Of a stretch of 64,000 nt of DNA, positions 26,089 through 35,929 are shown in pieces. Location: contig NZ_CP016226.1 in NCBI RefSeq assembly GCF_013377235.1, forward strand, positions 310,001 through 374,000, written 5' to 3'. Position numbers and translations under genes: made by a program. The DNA comes from Mannheimia varigena. GTDB lineage: Bacteria > Pseudomonadota > Gammaproteobacteria > Enterobacterales > Pasteurellaceae. Position 1 is the first letter of the stretch; each line of letters opens with the position of its first letter. The notes under the pieces were generated by a model, which was not told where the DNA came from, did not search any database, and saw nothing but the letters and a program-made list of their open reading frames with translations.

Positions 26089-26862
26089 ATGGCTACTATC
26101 GAACAATTTCTTGAAGTCGTGAACCAACTTCGCCACCCAGAACACGGCTGCCCGTGGGATTTAAAGCAGAACTTCGACACTATGCTTCCCCATTTATTAG
26201 AAGAAACCTATGAAGTTGCTGAAGCTATCCATACTCAAGATCGTTCTGCTCTAAGAGAAGAATTGGGCGATTTATTACTGCAAGTTGTTTTCTTAAGCCA
26301 ACTAGCAAAAGAAGAAGGCTCTTTTACCTTTGATGATGTTGTAAACGATATTCACGATAAACTGATTTACCGCCATCCTCACGTTTTTGGTGATGTAAAA
26401 GCAGAAAATAGTGAAGAGGCGTTAAAAAGCTGGGAAGCACAAAAAGCGAATGATGAAAAACATCGTAACCAAGAATCTATATTAGATGATCTCCCTTTTG
26501 CTTTACCCGCTCTTACTCGTGCCAATAAATTACAAAAGCGTTGTTCAAAAGTCGGTTTTGATTGGGATAACCCACAAGATGTATTAGCTAAAGTAGAAGA
26601 AGAACTTGATGAAGTGAAAGCAGAAATAGCTCTATATCCAGAGCGTTCAGCTGAACTTGCTGAAGAATTAGGCGATTTGTTGTTTGCAGTTGTAAATTTA
26701 TGCCGTCATTATCATACAGATGCTGAGGAAAACCTACGAAACGCCAATCTGAAATTTGAGAAACGTTTTAAAAGAGTTGAACATATAGCTAAAAGTAATA
26801 ATAAAACTATAACTGATTATACTCTGAAAGAGTTAAATAAAATATGGGAGAAAATAAAATAG
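26089..26862 (+). CDS. mazG: Nucleoside triphosphate pyrophosphohydrolase MazG
   Basis: Hydrolyses (d)NTPs to monophosphates and pyrophosphate; linked to ppGpp levels in E. coli. 257 residues after choosing ATG 26089 (AAGGAA upstream; protein begins MATIEQFLEVV). The two tandem MazG domains are visible: HGCPWDLKQNFDTML with LLEETYEVAEAI and EELGDLLLQVVF, and later VEEELDEVKAEI with EELGDLLFAVVN. The E-E-x-x-E and E-x-x-D patterns bind Mg. Confidence 0.95.
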   Translation: MATIEQFLEVVNQLRHPEHGCPWDLKQNFDTMLPHLLEETYEVAEAIHTQDRSALREELGDLLLQVVFLSQLAKEEGSFTFDDVVNDIHDKLIYRHPHVFGDVKAENSEEALKSWEAQKANDEKHRNQESILDDLPFALPALTRANKLQKRCSKVGFDWDNPQDVLAKVEEELDEVKAEIALYPERSAELAEELGDLLFAVVNLCRHYHTDAEENLRNANLKFEKRFKRVEHIAKSNNKTITDYTLKELNKIWEKIK

Positions 26863-26951
26863 ATAATATCTATCATTTAGATAGATATAAAAGATAGTAC
26901 CGTAAGACTTACATTGAATTATAATTACACAAATAAAATCCACCTCTATAT

Positions 26952-26966
26952 GTAAATTTATGTAAA
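26952..26966 (+). promoter_or_regulatory. CpxR box 1
   Basis: GTAAA TTTAT GTAAA matches the CpxR consensus GTAAA-N5-GTAAA exactly, 224 bp before the cpxR ATG. The rest of the 328-bp mazG-cpxR gap is AT-rich; a weak AT hairpin at 26866-26888 just after mazG is the only other structure seen. Confidence 0.75.
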
Positions 26967-27067
26967 TTTATTTTTGGGTTGATAAACTATAAATTTGCAT
27001 ATTTTATCTATGTATTAGAAATCCCTCCTTATTTATATACTAAATAGTCAAAAGCTCTTTCCGTTTT

Positions 27068-27082
27068 GTAAATTAATGTAAA
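27068..27082 (+). promoter_or_regulatory. CpxR box 2
   Basis: GTAAA TTAAT GTAAA, again an exact consensus match, 116 bp downstream of box 1 and 108 bp before the cpxR ATG. Two perfect boxes in front of cpxR point to autoregulation, as in E. coli. Confidence 0.8.
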
Positions 27083-27190
27083 TTAGGCTCAAGTAAATAA
27101 ATATAAGCAAAAATATGGGAAGTAGCTCAATTGATTGGGCTTGATATATAATCGAAATGGAAAGTATAAAATTCATGTAGGAATTACATT

Positions 27191-27913
27191 ATGCCCCAAA
27201 TATTATTAATAGATGATGATGTTGAATTTACAGAACTACTAATTGAATTACTTTCTCTAGAGGGATTTAATATAACAGTAGTGCATAATGGGCAGGAAGG
27301 ACTAAATAAACTAGAATCTAATTTCTATGACCTAGTTTTATTAGATGTCATGATGCCTGTATTAAATGGTCTTGAAACTTTAAAACAGATAAGGCAAAAG
27401 TATTTAGTACCAGTACTAATGTTAAGTGCTAGGGATGATCAAATCGATCGTATTTTAGGATTAGAACTAGGTGCAGACGATTATTTACCTAAGCCATTTA
27501 ATGACCGTGAGTTAGTTGCAAGAATTAAAGCTATTTTAAGAAGAACTGCAAGATTACCAGACCCAATAAATAAAAATTCCAAACTAAACAAAAATGAAAA
27601 CTCTTCTAAGTTACTAAATTTTGCTGGAGTACAACTGCATCCAGGTAGGCAGGAGGTTTCTTATCAAGGTAATATTTTGGATTTAACTGGTACAGAATTT
27701 GCTTTATTATTTTTATTAATGCGGAATCCCGGTGAAGTTTTATCTCGAGACTTATTAAGCCTAGAGATTCTAGGGAAACAGTTAACACCTTATGATCGGG
27801 CTATTGATATGCATATTTCTAACTTGCGTAAAAAATTACCTGAACGAGAGGACGGATTACCCTGGTTTAAAACTTTACGAGGTAAAGGTTACTTATTAGT
27901 AACAGATGAATAA
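27191..27913 (+). CDS. cpxR: Envelope-stress response regulator CpxR
   Basis: OmpR-class response regulator. 240 residues: receiver domain with acidic triad DDD (8-10), phospho-acceptor aspartate 52 in LLDVMMP and lysine in LPKPFNDREL; winged-helix domain with GTEFALLFLLM and the C-terminal RGKGYLL. The Cpx assignment rests on the neighbouring CpxA and on two perfect CpxR boxes upstream. The stop lies just before a strong hairpin. Confidence 0.92.
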   Translation: MPQILLIDDDVEFTELLIELLSLEGFNITVVHNGQEGLNKLESNFYDLVLLDVMMPVLNGLETLKQIRQKYLVPVLMLSARDDQIDRILGLELGADDYLPKPFNDRELVARIKAILRRTARLPDPINKNSKLNKNENSSKLLNFAGVQLHPGRQEVSYQGNILDLTGTEFALLFLLMRNPGEVLSRDLLSLEILGKQLTPYDRAIDMHISNLRKKLPEREDGLPWFKTLRGKGYLLVTDE

Positions 27914-27920
27914 TTTACTC

Positions 27921-27956
27921 AAATCCCTAAATAGCAAAAATATTTTAGGGATTTTT
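27921..27956 (+). terminator. Hairpin with T-run between cpxR and cpxA
   Basis: AAATCCCTAAA (27921-27931) pairs perfectly with TTTAGGGATTT (27944-27954), followed by TT. It starts 7 nt after the cpxR stop and looks like an intrinsic terminator inside the operon, which would give more CpxR than CpxA. If cpxA began at the ATG 27906 the hairpin would lie inside coding sequence. Confidence 0.6.
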
Positions 27957-27971
27957 ACATTTATAGTACCT

Positions 27972-29369
27972 ATGAAACAGTTATTTCAAAAATATTTAGA
28001 TATCAAAAAACGTTTAGCTTATAAACTGATGGTTTATTATGGCTTACTATTTATTTTATTTATGGCTCTAGCATTTAATTTTGATAAATTCGATGCACGT
28101 AAGTTTTCTCCTATTCCATTAAAAGAACAGACTTATTTCCAGGAGGAAAGTTTAGCGACAGAAAGAAGTTTGAATCTTGATGAAATTTTCGAGAGAAATT
28201 TATCTGTTGAAACCTCTAATGGTTATGATGTCATTTTAGAAGAAAAATCCACAGGTATGCTAAGTGGTGTGAACCAAAGTAATATGAAAGCATTACAAGT
28301 GTTTATTTATCAGGCTCAACAGTCAACAGAGCCACTACAGAAGAGATTTGAAAATATTCAAATTTATGGTCCTTTCATAGTTCATTCGGATATCAATACT
28401 TATAATCAATATTTTATTAGGGCAACAGATGCTCAGGATGAGTGGCTAAATACTATTTTGGATTCTCCTATTCTTATGATATTGATCCTTATGCTTATGG
28501 GAACACCAATTTTGATTTGGTTAGCACTTACAATTACCCGTCCTATTGAAGCCCTTACAATCTCCGCAAATTCAGTAGCAACAGGTAATTTAGAGACTAA
28601 TCCTAAATTAGAAACTGAAGGGATCTATGAAATTAGAGAGGTAGGAAAAAGCTTTAACCATATGGTGAAAAGCCTGAAAGATTTAACTCAACAACAACAA
28701 CGAATGATTTCAGATATTTCTCATGAATTAAAAACACCTCTTGCACGACTTCAATTAGCCACAGGGATTTTACGTAGAAAAACAGGCGAATTCCCTGAAA
28801 TTAATCGTATTGAAGCAGAAGTGGGGAAATTAAATCAAATGATTAAAGATTTACTGACTATTTCTCGCCAGCAGTTAAATTATCAAACCAATAAAAGAGT
28901 CTTTGCTATATCTGAAATTTGGACATCCGTATTAGAAGATGCAAAATTTGAGACTTCACAAAAAGATATTATTTTGGTAATTAAACAAAATATAAAAAAT
29001 CCAGAAAGTTGTTTTATCAATGGTACTATTGATTTACTTGCTAGTGCCTTAGAAAATTTAATTCGAAACGGGCAAAAATATGCTCAAACAATGCTCTCAG
29101 TTGAAATGAATATTGAGGCAGAACATCTAATACTTATTGTTGAGGATGATGGAAAAGGTGTGCCAGAACATGAATATGAAAATATTCTAAAACCTTTTTA
29201 CCGGATAGATGAGGCAAGAGCGAGAGAAACAGGTGGTACAGGGTTAGGATTAGCCATTGTACAAAATGCAGTAGAACAACATCAAGGTACAATTATGTTA
29301 GGTAAAAGCAACATGGGAGGCCTAAAAGTTGAGATGAAATTGCCTTTATGGTATACCTCAATCCACTAA
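27972..29369 (+). CDS. cpxA: Sensor histidine kinase CpxA
   Basis: Inner-membrane sensor of misfolded envelope protein; phosphorylates CpxR. 465 residues from ATG 27972 (MKQLFQKYL). First helix about 18-36, a periplasmic domain of about 130 residues, second helix (ILMILILMLMGTPILIW), HAMP, then the kinase: phospho-histidine in SDISHELKTPLARLQ, N box, DDGKGV and GGTGLGLAI. An earlier in-frame ATG at 27906 overlaps the cpxR stop by 8 nt and would add 22 residues, but a terminator-like hairpin lies between the two; neither start has a clear ribosome site. Confidence 0.9.
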   Translation: MKQLFQKYLDIKKRLAYKLMVYYGLLFILFMALAFNFDKFDARKFSPIPLKEQTYFQEESLATERSLNLDEIFERNLSVETSNGYDVILEEKSTGMLSGVNQSNMKALQVFIYQAQQSTEPLQKRFENIQIYGPFIVHSDINTYNQYFIRATDAQDEWLNTILDSPILMILILMLMGTPILIWLALTITRPIEALTISANSVATGNLETNPKLETEGIYEIREVGKSFNHMVKSLKDLTQQQQRMISDISHELKTPLARLQLATGILRRKTGEFPEINRIEAEVGKLNQMIKDLLTISRQQLNYQTNKRVFAISEIWTSVLEDAKFETSQKDIILVIKQNIKNPESCFINGTIDLLASALENLIRNGQKYAQTMLSVEMNIEAEHLILIVEDDGKGVPEHEYENILKPFYRIDEARARETGGTGLGLAIVQNAVEQHQGTIMLGKSNMGGLKVEMKLPLWYTSIH

Positions 29370-29407
29370 TCATTAATTGTAATAATAATGGGAAAACGAC
29401 CTTTTGT

Positions 29408-31330
29408 ATGATATTAATTGAAATTGAAAACCTAAATAAATATTTTGGCTTGGGGGAAAACCAAGCCCATATTTTAAAAAATATCAACCTAACCATAGAA
29501 CAAGGCGATTTTATTGCAATTATTGGAGCTTCAGGCTCCGGCAAATCCACTTTGATGAATATCATCGGTTGTTTAGATACCGCAAGTTCAGGTATTTGCC
29601 GTATTGATGGTAAAGAAACTCAGCAAATGAGTGCTGATGAACTCTCTGATTTACGCCAACGAAAATTCGGTTTTATTTTCCAACGCTATAATCTATTGTC
29701 TGCTCTTACAGCCAATGAAAATGTAGCTCTACCCGCCATTTATGCAGGAATGGATACCAGCTCTCGTAAACAACGTGCCGATAATTTACTCACTAAACTG
29801 GGATTAGATGATAAAACACGCAATCGTCCCAATGAACTATCAGGCGGACAACAGCAACGTGTGAGTATTGCCCGTGCATTAATGAACGGTGGCGAAATTA
29901 TTCTAGCCGATGAACCTACAGGAGCATTAGATTCCAAAAGTGGTGAAACAGTGCTGGAAATTTTACGGGATCTGCACCAAGAAGGTCATACCATTATTAT
30001 GGTTACACACGACCCTAACATTGCCGCTCAAGCCAGTCGTGTGGTTGAAATTAAAGATGGTGAAATTATTCGAGATGAACGCCAAAAACCTTACTCAACC
30101 GAGCTTAAACTTAATAAAACGCCCCATCAACAGCCTCGTTTTTTTGACCAATTAATTGAGTCTTTCAAAATGGCAAGCAGTGCTATCTTAGCTCATAAAA
30201 TGCGAGCGTTGCTCACAATGCTTGGCATTATTATCGGCATTGCCTCTGTTATTTCCGTTGTTGCATTAGGGCAAGGCTCACAGCAGCAAATTTTAGCGAA
30301 TATCAATAATTTAGGTACAAATACAATGGATATTCTCAACGGCACAGGCTTTGGCGACCGACGAGCAAATCTCACTAAAAACCTAACGATTAGTGATGCG
30401 TTAGCATTAAGCCGACAAAATTATGTTGAAAGCACAACACCATCAAGTAATGTGAATGCAACCTTAATTTATGGCAATACTGCGGTAACTGGCTCTGTGC
30501 GAGGTGTTGGTGAAGAGTTTATGGACGTAAAAGGGCTGAAACTTATTTCAGGGCGTTTTTTCACGGCTGAAGAGGTGAAAAATGTTGCTCAAGTGATTGT
30601 GATCGACCCTAACACACAAAAAGATTTAGGCTTACCTAATCCGGTGGAAGGTGAAATTATTTTAGTGGATAAAAAACCGCTTCAGATTATTGGCGTGGCT
30701 CAACAAGCCAATGCAATGAATCAAACCAGCCTGACCCTTTGGTCGCCTTATAGTACGATTATGCAACGTGTTTCAGGGGCGAAGCAGATTGATTCTCTCA
30801 CGGTTAAAATTAAAGATAATGTCGAAAGCCAAACCGCAGAAAAAAGCATTACCGAACTGCTCATAGCCCGACATGGCAAAAAAGATTTCTTTATTATTAA
30901 CAGTGATAGCATTAAACAAACCATTACTGATACCACGAATACGATGACATTACTGATTTCTTCTATTGCCCTTATTTCATTGATTGTAGGCGGTATTGGT
31001 GTAATGAATATTATGTTAGTCTCAGTGACGGAACGTACCCGAGAAATCGGCGTGAGAATGGCAATTGGAGCCAAACAACGCAATATTTTGCAACAATTTT
31101 TAATTGAAGCCGTAGTAATTTGCTTGATTGGTGGCGTAATTGGTATTTTATTGGCAGGTGGCATTATTTGGGCATTCAATAGTTTAGGCTCAAACTTTAA
31201 AATGATTCTCTCACCCGAATCCGTTATTATTGCAGTACTCTGCTCGACCCTTATCGGCATTGTATTTGGCTATATTCCTGCTCGCAATGCTTCAAGGCTC
31301 AATCCGATTACAGCTCTTGCTCAAGAGTAA
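29408..31330 (+). CDS. macB: MacB-type ABC exporter
   Basis: ATPase-permease fusion of the MacB family, which with a periplasmic MacA and a TolC-like channel exports macrolides or peptides. 640 residues. Walker A GASGSGKS (near 41), LSGGQQQRVSIARAL, DEPTGALDSKSG, then a helix after MRALLTMLGIIIG, a large periplasmic domain, and three C-terminal helices (TERTREIGVRMAIGA). ATG 29408 replaces an earlier frame opening inside cpxA. No macA lies beside it, so its partner must be elsewhere. Following cpxRA by 38 nt, it may be part of the Cpx transcript. Confidence 0.88.
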   Translation: MILIEIENLNKYFGLGENQAHILKNINLTIEQGDFIAIIGASGSGKSTLMNIIGCLDTASSGICRIDGKETQQMSADELSDLRQRKFGFIFQRYNLLSALTANENVALPAIYAGMDTSSRKQRADNLLTKLGLDDKTRNRPNELSGGQQQRVSIARALMNGGEIILADEPTGALDSKSGETVLEILRDLHQEGHTIIMVTHDPNIAAQASRVVEIKDGEIIRDERQKPYSTELKLNKTPHQQPRFFDQLIESFKMASSAILAHKMRALLTMLGIIIGIASVISVVALGQGSQQQILANINNLGTNTMDILNGTGFGDRRANLTKNLTISDALALSRQNYVESTTPSSNVNATLIYGNTAVTGSVRGVGEEFMDVKGLKLISGRFFTAEEVKNVAQVIVIDPNTQKDLGLPNPVEGEIILVDKKPLQIIGVAQQANAMNQTSLTLWSPYSTIMQRVSGAKQIDSLTVKIKDNVESQTAEKSITELLIARHGKKDFFIINSDSIKQTITDTTNTMTLLISSIALISLIVGGIGVMNIMLVSVTERTREIGVRMAIGAKQRNILQQFLIEAVVICLIGGVIGILLAGGIIWAFNSLGSNFKMILSPESVIIAVLCSTLIGIVFGYIPARNASRLNPITALAQE

Positions 31331-31343
31331 TAAATAATTTCAC

Positions 31344-31376
31344 AAGCGGTAAGATTTTTGTAAAATTTTACCGCTT
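31344..31376 (+). terminator. USS-based terminator after macB
   Basis: AAGCGGTAA (31344-31352) pairs with TTACCGCTT (31368-31376), followed by ATTT. The left arm is a full uptake signal sequence; the right arm is nearly one. Confidence 0.7.
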
Positions 31377-31402
31377 ATTTACAGAATAAAAAGGAAAAAC
31401 CA

Positions 31403-32173
31403 ATGACAATAACCAACATTGAACTAGAACACATTCTCAACACAAAACTAAATAGCTCTGCAATTAATGACTACGCCCCAAACGGCTTACAAGTTGAAGG
31501 CAAAAAAGAAATCAAAAAAATCATTACCGGCGTAACTGCCTCACTCCCTCTGATTGAAAAAGCGATTAAGAAAAATGCAGATGCAATTTTAGTCCATCAC
31601 GGTTATTTTTGGAAAAGTGAAAACCCGTGCATTCGAGGTATGAAAGGCAAGCGAATTAAACAATTATTAGTGAATGAAATTAACTTATTCGGCTACCATT
31701 TACCACTTGATATCCACCCAGAATTAGGCAATAACGCTCAGCTAGCGAAGCATCTGGGCGTAATCAATTTACAAGGTTTAGAAGAGAACCAAAACTCTAT
31801 TCCAATGTGTGGCGAATTAGAAACACCAATTTCTGCCGAAGAACTAAAACAGAAACTTGAAAAAACGTTACAACGCACCGTTATTTTGTGTGATGAGTTT
31901 ACTTCATCGCCACAAAAATTGATTAAAAAAATCGGTATCTGTTCAGGTGGCGGACAAGGCTATATTGATCTCGCTTTTGAAAAAGGCTGCGATGCGTTTA
32001 TTAGCGGTGAAATTTCCGAACAGACTACCCATTCTGCCCGTGAACAAGGCATTTACTATTTCGCTTGTGGACACCACGCAACCGAACGAGACGGCGTAAA
32101 AGCTCTCGGCGAATGGCTTGCTCAGCAATATGGATTAGACGTAGAATTTATTGATATTGATAATCCAGCGTAG
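31403..32173 (+). CDS. ybgI: Nif3-like dinuclear-metal hexameric protein
   Basis: NIF3/YbgI family: ring-shaped hexamer with a di-metal site, exact role unsettled. 256 residues. Metal-binding residues are visible in ILVHHGYFW, the aspartate of HLPLDIHPELG and in FACGHHATERDG; ISGEISEQT is the usual fourth block. AAGGAA precedes the ATG. It is flanked by two USS hairpins, so it is probably read alone. Confidence 0.9.
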   Translation: MTITNIELEHILNTKLNSSAINDYAPNGLQVEGKKEIKKIITGVTASLPLIEKAIKKNADAILVHHGYFWKSENPCIRGMKGKRIKQLLVNEINLFGYHLPLDIHPELGNNAQLAKHLGVINLQGLEENQNSIPMCGELETPISAEELKQKLEKTLQRTVILCDEFTSSPQKLIKKIGICSGGGQGYIDLAFEKGCDAFISGEISEQTTHSAREQGIYYFACGHHATERDGVKALGEWLAQQYGLDVEFIDIDNPA

Positions 32174-32196
32174 TTTACTAACTTCTTAAAGAAGCA

Positions 32197-32260
32197 ACAA
32201 GCGGTCATATTTGCCTATTTTTTGCAATTTGCAAAAAATTACTTAAAATCAACCGCTTGT
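32197..32260. terminator. USS-pair hairpin between ybgI and nrdB
   Basis: ACAAGCGGT (32197-32205) and ACCGCTTGT (32252-32260) face each other; the inner sequence also pairs partly through TTTTTGCAA/TTGCAAAAA. It lies between two converging genes and can serve both. Confidence 0.65.
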
Positions 32261-32271
32261 TTATTCATAAT

Positions 32272-33402
32272 CTAGAGTTCAAAATCGCCAAAATCACTGC
32301 TATCTACTTTAGCATCAATCTGACCAACCAAATAAGAGCTAACTTCCACTTCTTGTGCTGCTACTTGTACATTATCTGAAACTAACCACGCATTGATCCA
32401 CGGAATGGGGTTAGAGCGTGCTTTAAATGGCAACGGTAGCCCAACAGCTTGCATTCGAATATTGGTGATATATTCAACATATTGCACCAAAATATCGCGA
32501 TTCAGCCCAATCATCGAGCCATCTTTAAACAGATAATCTGCCCAAGCTTTTTCTTGCTCTGCAGCGCTTAAAAACAGCTCATAGGCCTCTTGTCGGCACT
32601 CGCGTGCAATTTCTGCCATTTCCGGATCATCATTTCCATACGCCATAATATTTAAAATATGCTGCGTACCGGTAAGATGCAAAGCTTCATCACGCGCGAT
32701 AAACTTGATAATTTTAGCATTCCCTTCCATTAATTGCCGTTCTGCAAAGGCAAATGAGCAAGCAAAAGAGACATAAAAACGAATTGCTTCAAGTGCATTC
32801 ACGCTCATCATACAAAGATAAAGCTGTTTTTTTAGGCTGCGTAAACTTACCTCGCAAGTTTTACCATCTACTTCATAACGGCCTTCACCATATAGGCTAT
32901 AGAGTTGGCTGTCACGAATCAAATCATCATAATACGCAGAAATATCCTTCGCACGCTTAATAATTTCTTCATTGGTGACAATATCATCAAACACTATCGA
33001 AGGGTCATTTACAATATTGCGGATAATATGAGTATAAGAACGGCTGTGAATTGTTTCGCTAAATGTCCAAGTTTCAATCCAAGTTTCCAGCTCAGGAATA
33101 GAAACTAACGGCAAAAGCGCCACATTCGGGCTTCTTCCTTGAATAGAATCTAACAAAGTTTGGTATTTTAAATTGCTAATAAAAATGTGCTTTTCATGTT
33201 CAGGAAGTTGGGCATAATCAATACGGTCTTGCGATACATCTACTTCTTCCGGTCGCCAGAAAAATGAGAGTTGTTTCTCAATCAGTTTTTCAAAAATTTC
33301 ATATTTTTGTTGATCATAACGTGCCACATTCACATTTTGTCCAAAAAACATGGGTTCTTTTAGTTGATCATTTTTATGTTGTGAAAACGTAGTATATGCC
33401 AT
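32272..33402 (-). CDS. nrdB: Class Ia ribonucleotide reductase, beta subunit
   Basis: Holds the di-iron centre and tyrosyl radical for aerobic ribonucleotide reduction. 376 residues. SETIHSRSYTHIIRNI contains the radical tyrosine (Tyr122 in E. coli) and an iron-binding histidine; other ligands lie in SQDRIDY and IARDEALHLTGTQ. It follows nrdA by 26 nt. Downstream there is no yfaE-type ferredoxin gene, unlike E. coli; instead a USS hairpin ends the operon. Confidence 0.97.
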   Translation of the reverse strand: MAYTTFSQHKNDQLKEPMFFGQNVNVARYDQQKYEIFEKLIEKQLSFFWRPEEVDVSQDRIDYAQLPEHEKHIFISNLKYQTLLDSIQGRSPNVALLPLVSIPELETWIETWTFSETIHSRSYTHIIRNIVNDPSIVFDDIVTNEEIIKRAKDISAYYDDLIRDSQLYSLYGEGRYEVDGKTCEVSLRSLKKQLYLCMMSVNALEAIRFYVSFACSFAFAERQLMEGNAKIIKFIARDEALHLTGTQHILNIMAYGNDDPEMAEIARECRQEAYELFLSAAEQEKAWADYLFKDGSMIGLNRDILVQYVEYITNIRMQAVGLPLPFKARSNPIPWINAWLVSDNVQVAAQEVEVSSYLVGQIDAKVDSSDFGDFEL

Positions 33403-33428
33403 GCTATTCTCCTTTATTTCTATTCTTA

Positions 33429-35699
33429 TTAAATTTTACAAGCACCACCAGCACAGCCTTCATCTAGATCGTCTTGTGCATCTTCTGCTCCATCACGGGT
33501 ATTTTGGTAATAAAGGGTTTTTAATCCATATTTATACGCTGTTAATAGATCTTTTAATAATACCTTCATCGGCACTTTGCCATCTGCAAAACGGGTTGGG
33601 TCATAATTAGTATTCGCAGAAATCGCTTGGTCAACAAATTTCTGCATAATACCAACCAAATGTAAATAGCCATCCATATTTGGAATATCCCAAAGCAGTT
33701 CATAATGTGTTTTCAAACGTTCATACTCCGGCACTACTTGTTTTAAAATTCCGTCTTTTGAAGCTTTAACACTAATATAGCCTCGAGGTGGCTCAATCCC
33801 GTTGGTGGCATTTGAAATTTGCGAGGAAGTTTCCGATGGCATTAAGGCAGTTAAAGTGGAATTGCGCAAACCAAATTGCAGAATATCCTGACGTAGCTGA
33901 TCCCAATCATAATGAAGCGGCTCTCGGGTTAATTCATCTAGTTCTTTCTTATAAGTATCAATAGGTAACAGCCCTTTGGCGTAGGTGGTTTGGTCAAAAT
34001 AGCTACAACGCCCCCGTTCTTTGGCTAAATTCATTGAAGCTTTTAATAAATAATATTGAATCGCTTCAAAAGTGCGGTGAGTTAAATTATTGGCACTGCC
34101 ATCGGAATAACGCACCTGATTTTTAGCTAAATAGTAAGCATAGTTAATCACGCCTACACCTAATGCGCGACGATTTAATGAGCTGTTACGTGCAGCAAAT
34201 ACCGGATAATCTTGATAATCTAATAGAGCATCTAGTGCACGAACAACCAAATCAGCCAATTCTTCTAACTCATCTAAATCACTGAGTGTACCTAAATTAA
34301 ATGCCGATAATGTACATAATGCGATTTCCCCTTGTTCATCATAAAAATGTGCGAGCGGCTTAGTTGGCAAGGCAATTTCTAAGCAGAGATTCGATTGGCG
34401 TATCGGTGCAACACGAGGGTCAAATGGACTATGAGTGTTACAGTGATCAACATTCTGAATATAAATTCGTCCTGTTGAAGCTCGTTCTTGCATCAGTAAT
34501 GAAAACAATTCTACAGCTTTAACTTTACGTTGCCGAATGCTCAGGTCTTGCTCATATTGCAAATAAAGTTGCTCAAATTTAGCTTGATCAGCAAAAAACG
34601 CTTCATATAACCCCGGTACATCTGACGGGCTAAATAAGCTAATCTCACCGCCTTTAATTAAACGTTGATACATCATTTTATTAATCTGTACCCCGTAATC
34701 CATATGGCGAGCACGGTTCTCTTCCACACCACGGTTATTTTTTAATACCATTAAATTTTCTGCTTCCAAATGCCAAATTGGGAAATACACTGTAGCAGCC
34801 CCACCGCGAACACCACCTTGAGAGCAAGATTTTACCGCAGTTTGAAAATGTTTATAAAAGGGAATACAACCAGTATGAAATGCTTCCCCACCACGGATTG
34901 GGCTACCTAATGCCCGAATTGCACCGGCATTAACACCGATCCCAGCACGCTGTGAAACATATTTAACGATTGCTGCAGAGGTTGCATTGATAGAATCTAA
35001 ACTGTCATCACATTCAATCAATACACAGGAACTAAATTGACGGGTAGGTGTTCTTACCCCAGCCATAATCGGTGTTGGCAAAGAAATTTTAAAAGTGGAA
35101 GTCGCATCATAAAAACGGCGAATATAATCTAATCTACTTTCTGTCGGATATTTGGAAAATAAACAGGCGGCCACCAATAAATACAAGAACTGAGCAGATT
35201 CGTAGATCTCTCCAGTAACACGGTTCTGTACTAAATACTTCCCTTCCAACTGTTTTACAGCAGCATAGGAAAACATCATATCCCGCCCATGATCAATAAA
35301 ACCATTCATTGTCTCCCATTCTTCGGGTGTGTAGTCACTCAGCAAATCCGCATCATATCTACCTAGAGCAACTAATTTTTTAACGTGTGCATATAAATGC
35401 GGTGGTTCAAACTGCCCATAAGCTTTTTTGCGTAGATGAAAAATCGCCAACCGTGCTGCCAAATATTGGTAATCTGGCGTTTCCTTGCTGATTAAATCAG
35501 CTGCTGCCTTAATAATTGTTTCGTGAATATCAGTGGTTCGAATACCTTCATAAAATTGAATGTGAGAACGTAGTTCTACTTGTGAAACTGAGACATTCTC
35601 TAATCCATCTGCTGCCCAAGTGATCACTCGATGAATTTTATCCAAGCTGAGTTGCTCACGTGTACCATCACGCTTTTTTACCATTAAACTCTTATTCAT
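33429..35699 (-). CDS. nrdA: Class Ia ribonucleotide reductase, alpha subunit
   Basis: Catalytic and allosteric subunit. 756 residues from ATG 35699 (MNKSLMVKKRDG; AAGGGC upstream), close to 761 in E. coli. N-terminal ATP cone; active-site cysteines in FSSCVLIECDDS, NLCLEIALPT and IALCTLSAFNLG; and the redox-relay cysteine pair at the tail in CAGGACKI. NrdR-like sites overlap its promoter region. Confidence 0.97.
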   Translation of the reverse strand: MNKSLMVKKRDGTREQLSLDKIHRVITWAADGLENVSVSQVELRSHIQFYEGIRTTDIHETIIKAAADLISKETPDYQYLAARLAIFHLRKKAYGQFEPPHLYAHVKKLVALGRYDADLLSDYTPEEWETMNGFIDHGRDMMFSYAAVKQLEGKYLVQNRVTGEIYESAQFLYLLVAACLFSKYPTESRLDYIRRFYDATSTFKISLPTPIMAGVRTPTRQFSSCVLIECDDSLDSINATSAAIVKYVSQRAGIGVNAGAIRALGSPIRGGEAFHTGCIPFYKHFQTAVKSCSQGGVRGGAATVYFPIWHLEAENLMVLKNNRGVEENRARHMDYGVQINKMMYQRLIKGGEISLFSPSDVPGLYEAFFADQAKFEQLYLQYEQDLSIRQRKVKAVELFSLLMQERASTGRIYIQNVDHCNTHSPFDPRVAPIRQSNLCLEIALPTKPLAHFYDEQGEIALCTLSAFNLGTLSDLDELEELADLVVRALDALLDYQDYPVFAARNSSLNRRALGVGVINYAYYLAKNQVRYSDGSANNLTHRTFEAIQYYLLKASMNLAKERGRCSYFDQTTYAKGLLPIDTYKKELDELTREPLHYDWDQLRQDILQFGLRNSTLTALMPSETSSQISNATNGIEPPRGYISVKASKDGILKQVVPEYERLKTHYELLWDIPNMDGYLHLVGIMQKFVDQAISANTNYDPTRFADGKVPMKVLLKDLLTAYKYGLKTLYYQNTRDGAEDAQDDLDEGCAGGACKI

Positions 35700-35731
35700 A
35701 ATTATTAGCCCTTCTAAAAATACCCTACAAA

Positions 35732-35778
35732 ACACAACATCTTGTGTTTTTATATAAAAAAATTACAAGATAGTGTGC
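35732..35778. promoter_or_regulatory. Pair of NrdR-box-like sites upstream of nrdA
   Basis: ACACAACATCTTGTGT (35732-35747) is a near-perfect palindrome matching the NrdR consensus acaCwAtATaTwGtgt at about 14 of 16 positions. A weaker site, TTACAAGATAGTGTGC (35763-35778, 11 of 16), begins exactly 31 bp away. Known NrdR sites come as tandem pairs about three helical turns apart. They lie 33-79 bp upstream of the nrdA ATG. Confidence 0.55.
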
Positions 35779-35929
35779 TTTTGGTAAAAGGTCAACGAAT
35801 AAATTTTTGCTTGTTCTCTTGACAGGTGCTAAGTTATTTATAAATAACCATATTTTTATAAAGGAATAATATTGATTGGTTTATTTAACAACAAATTAGG
35901 AAATTTTGGTAGATAATCCTTGAATACAG

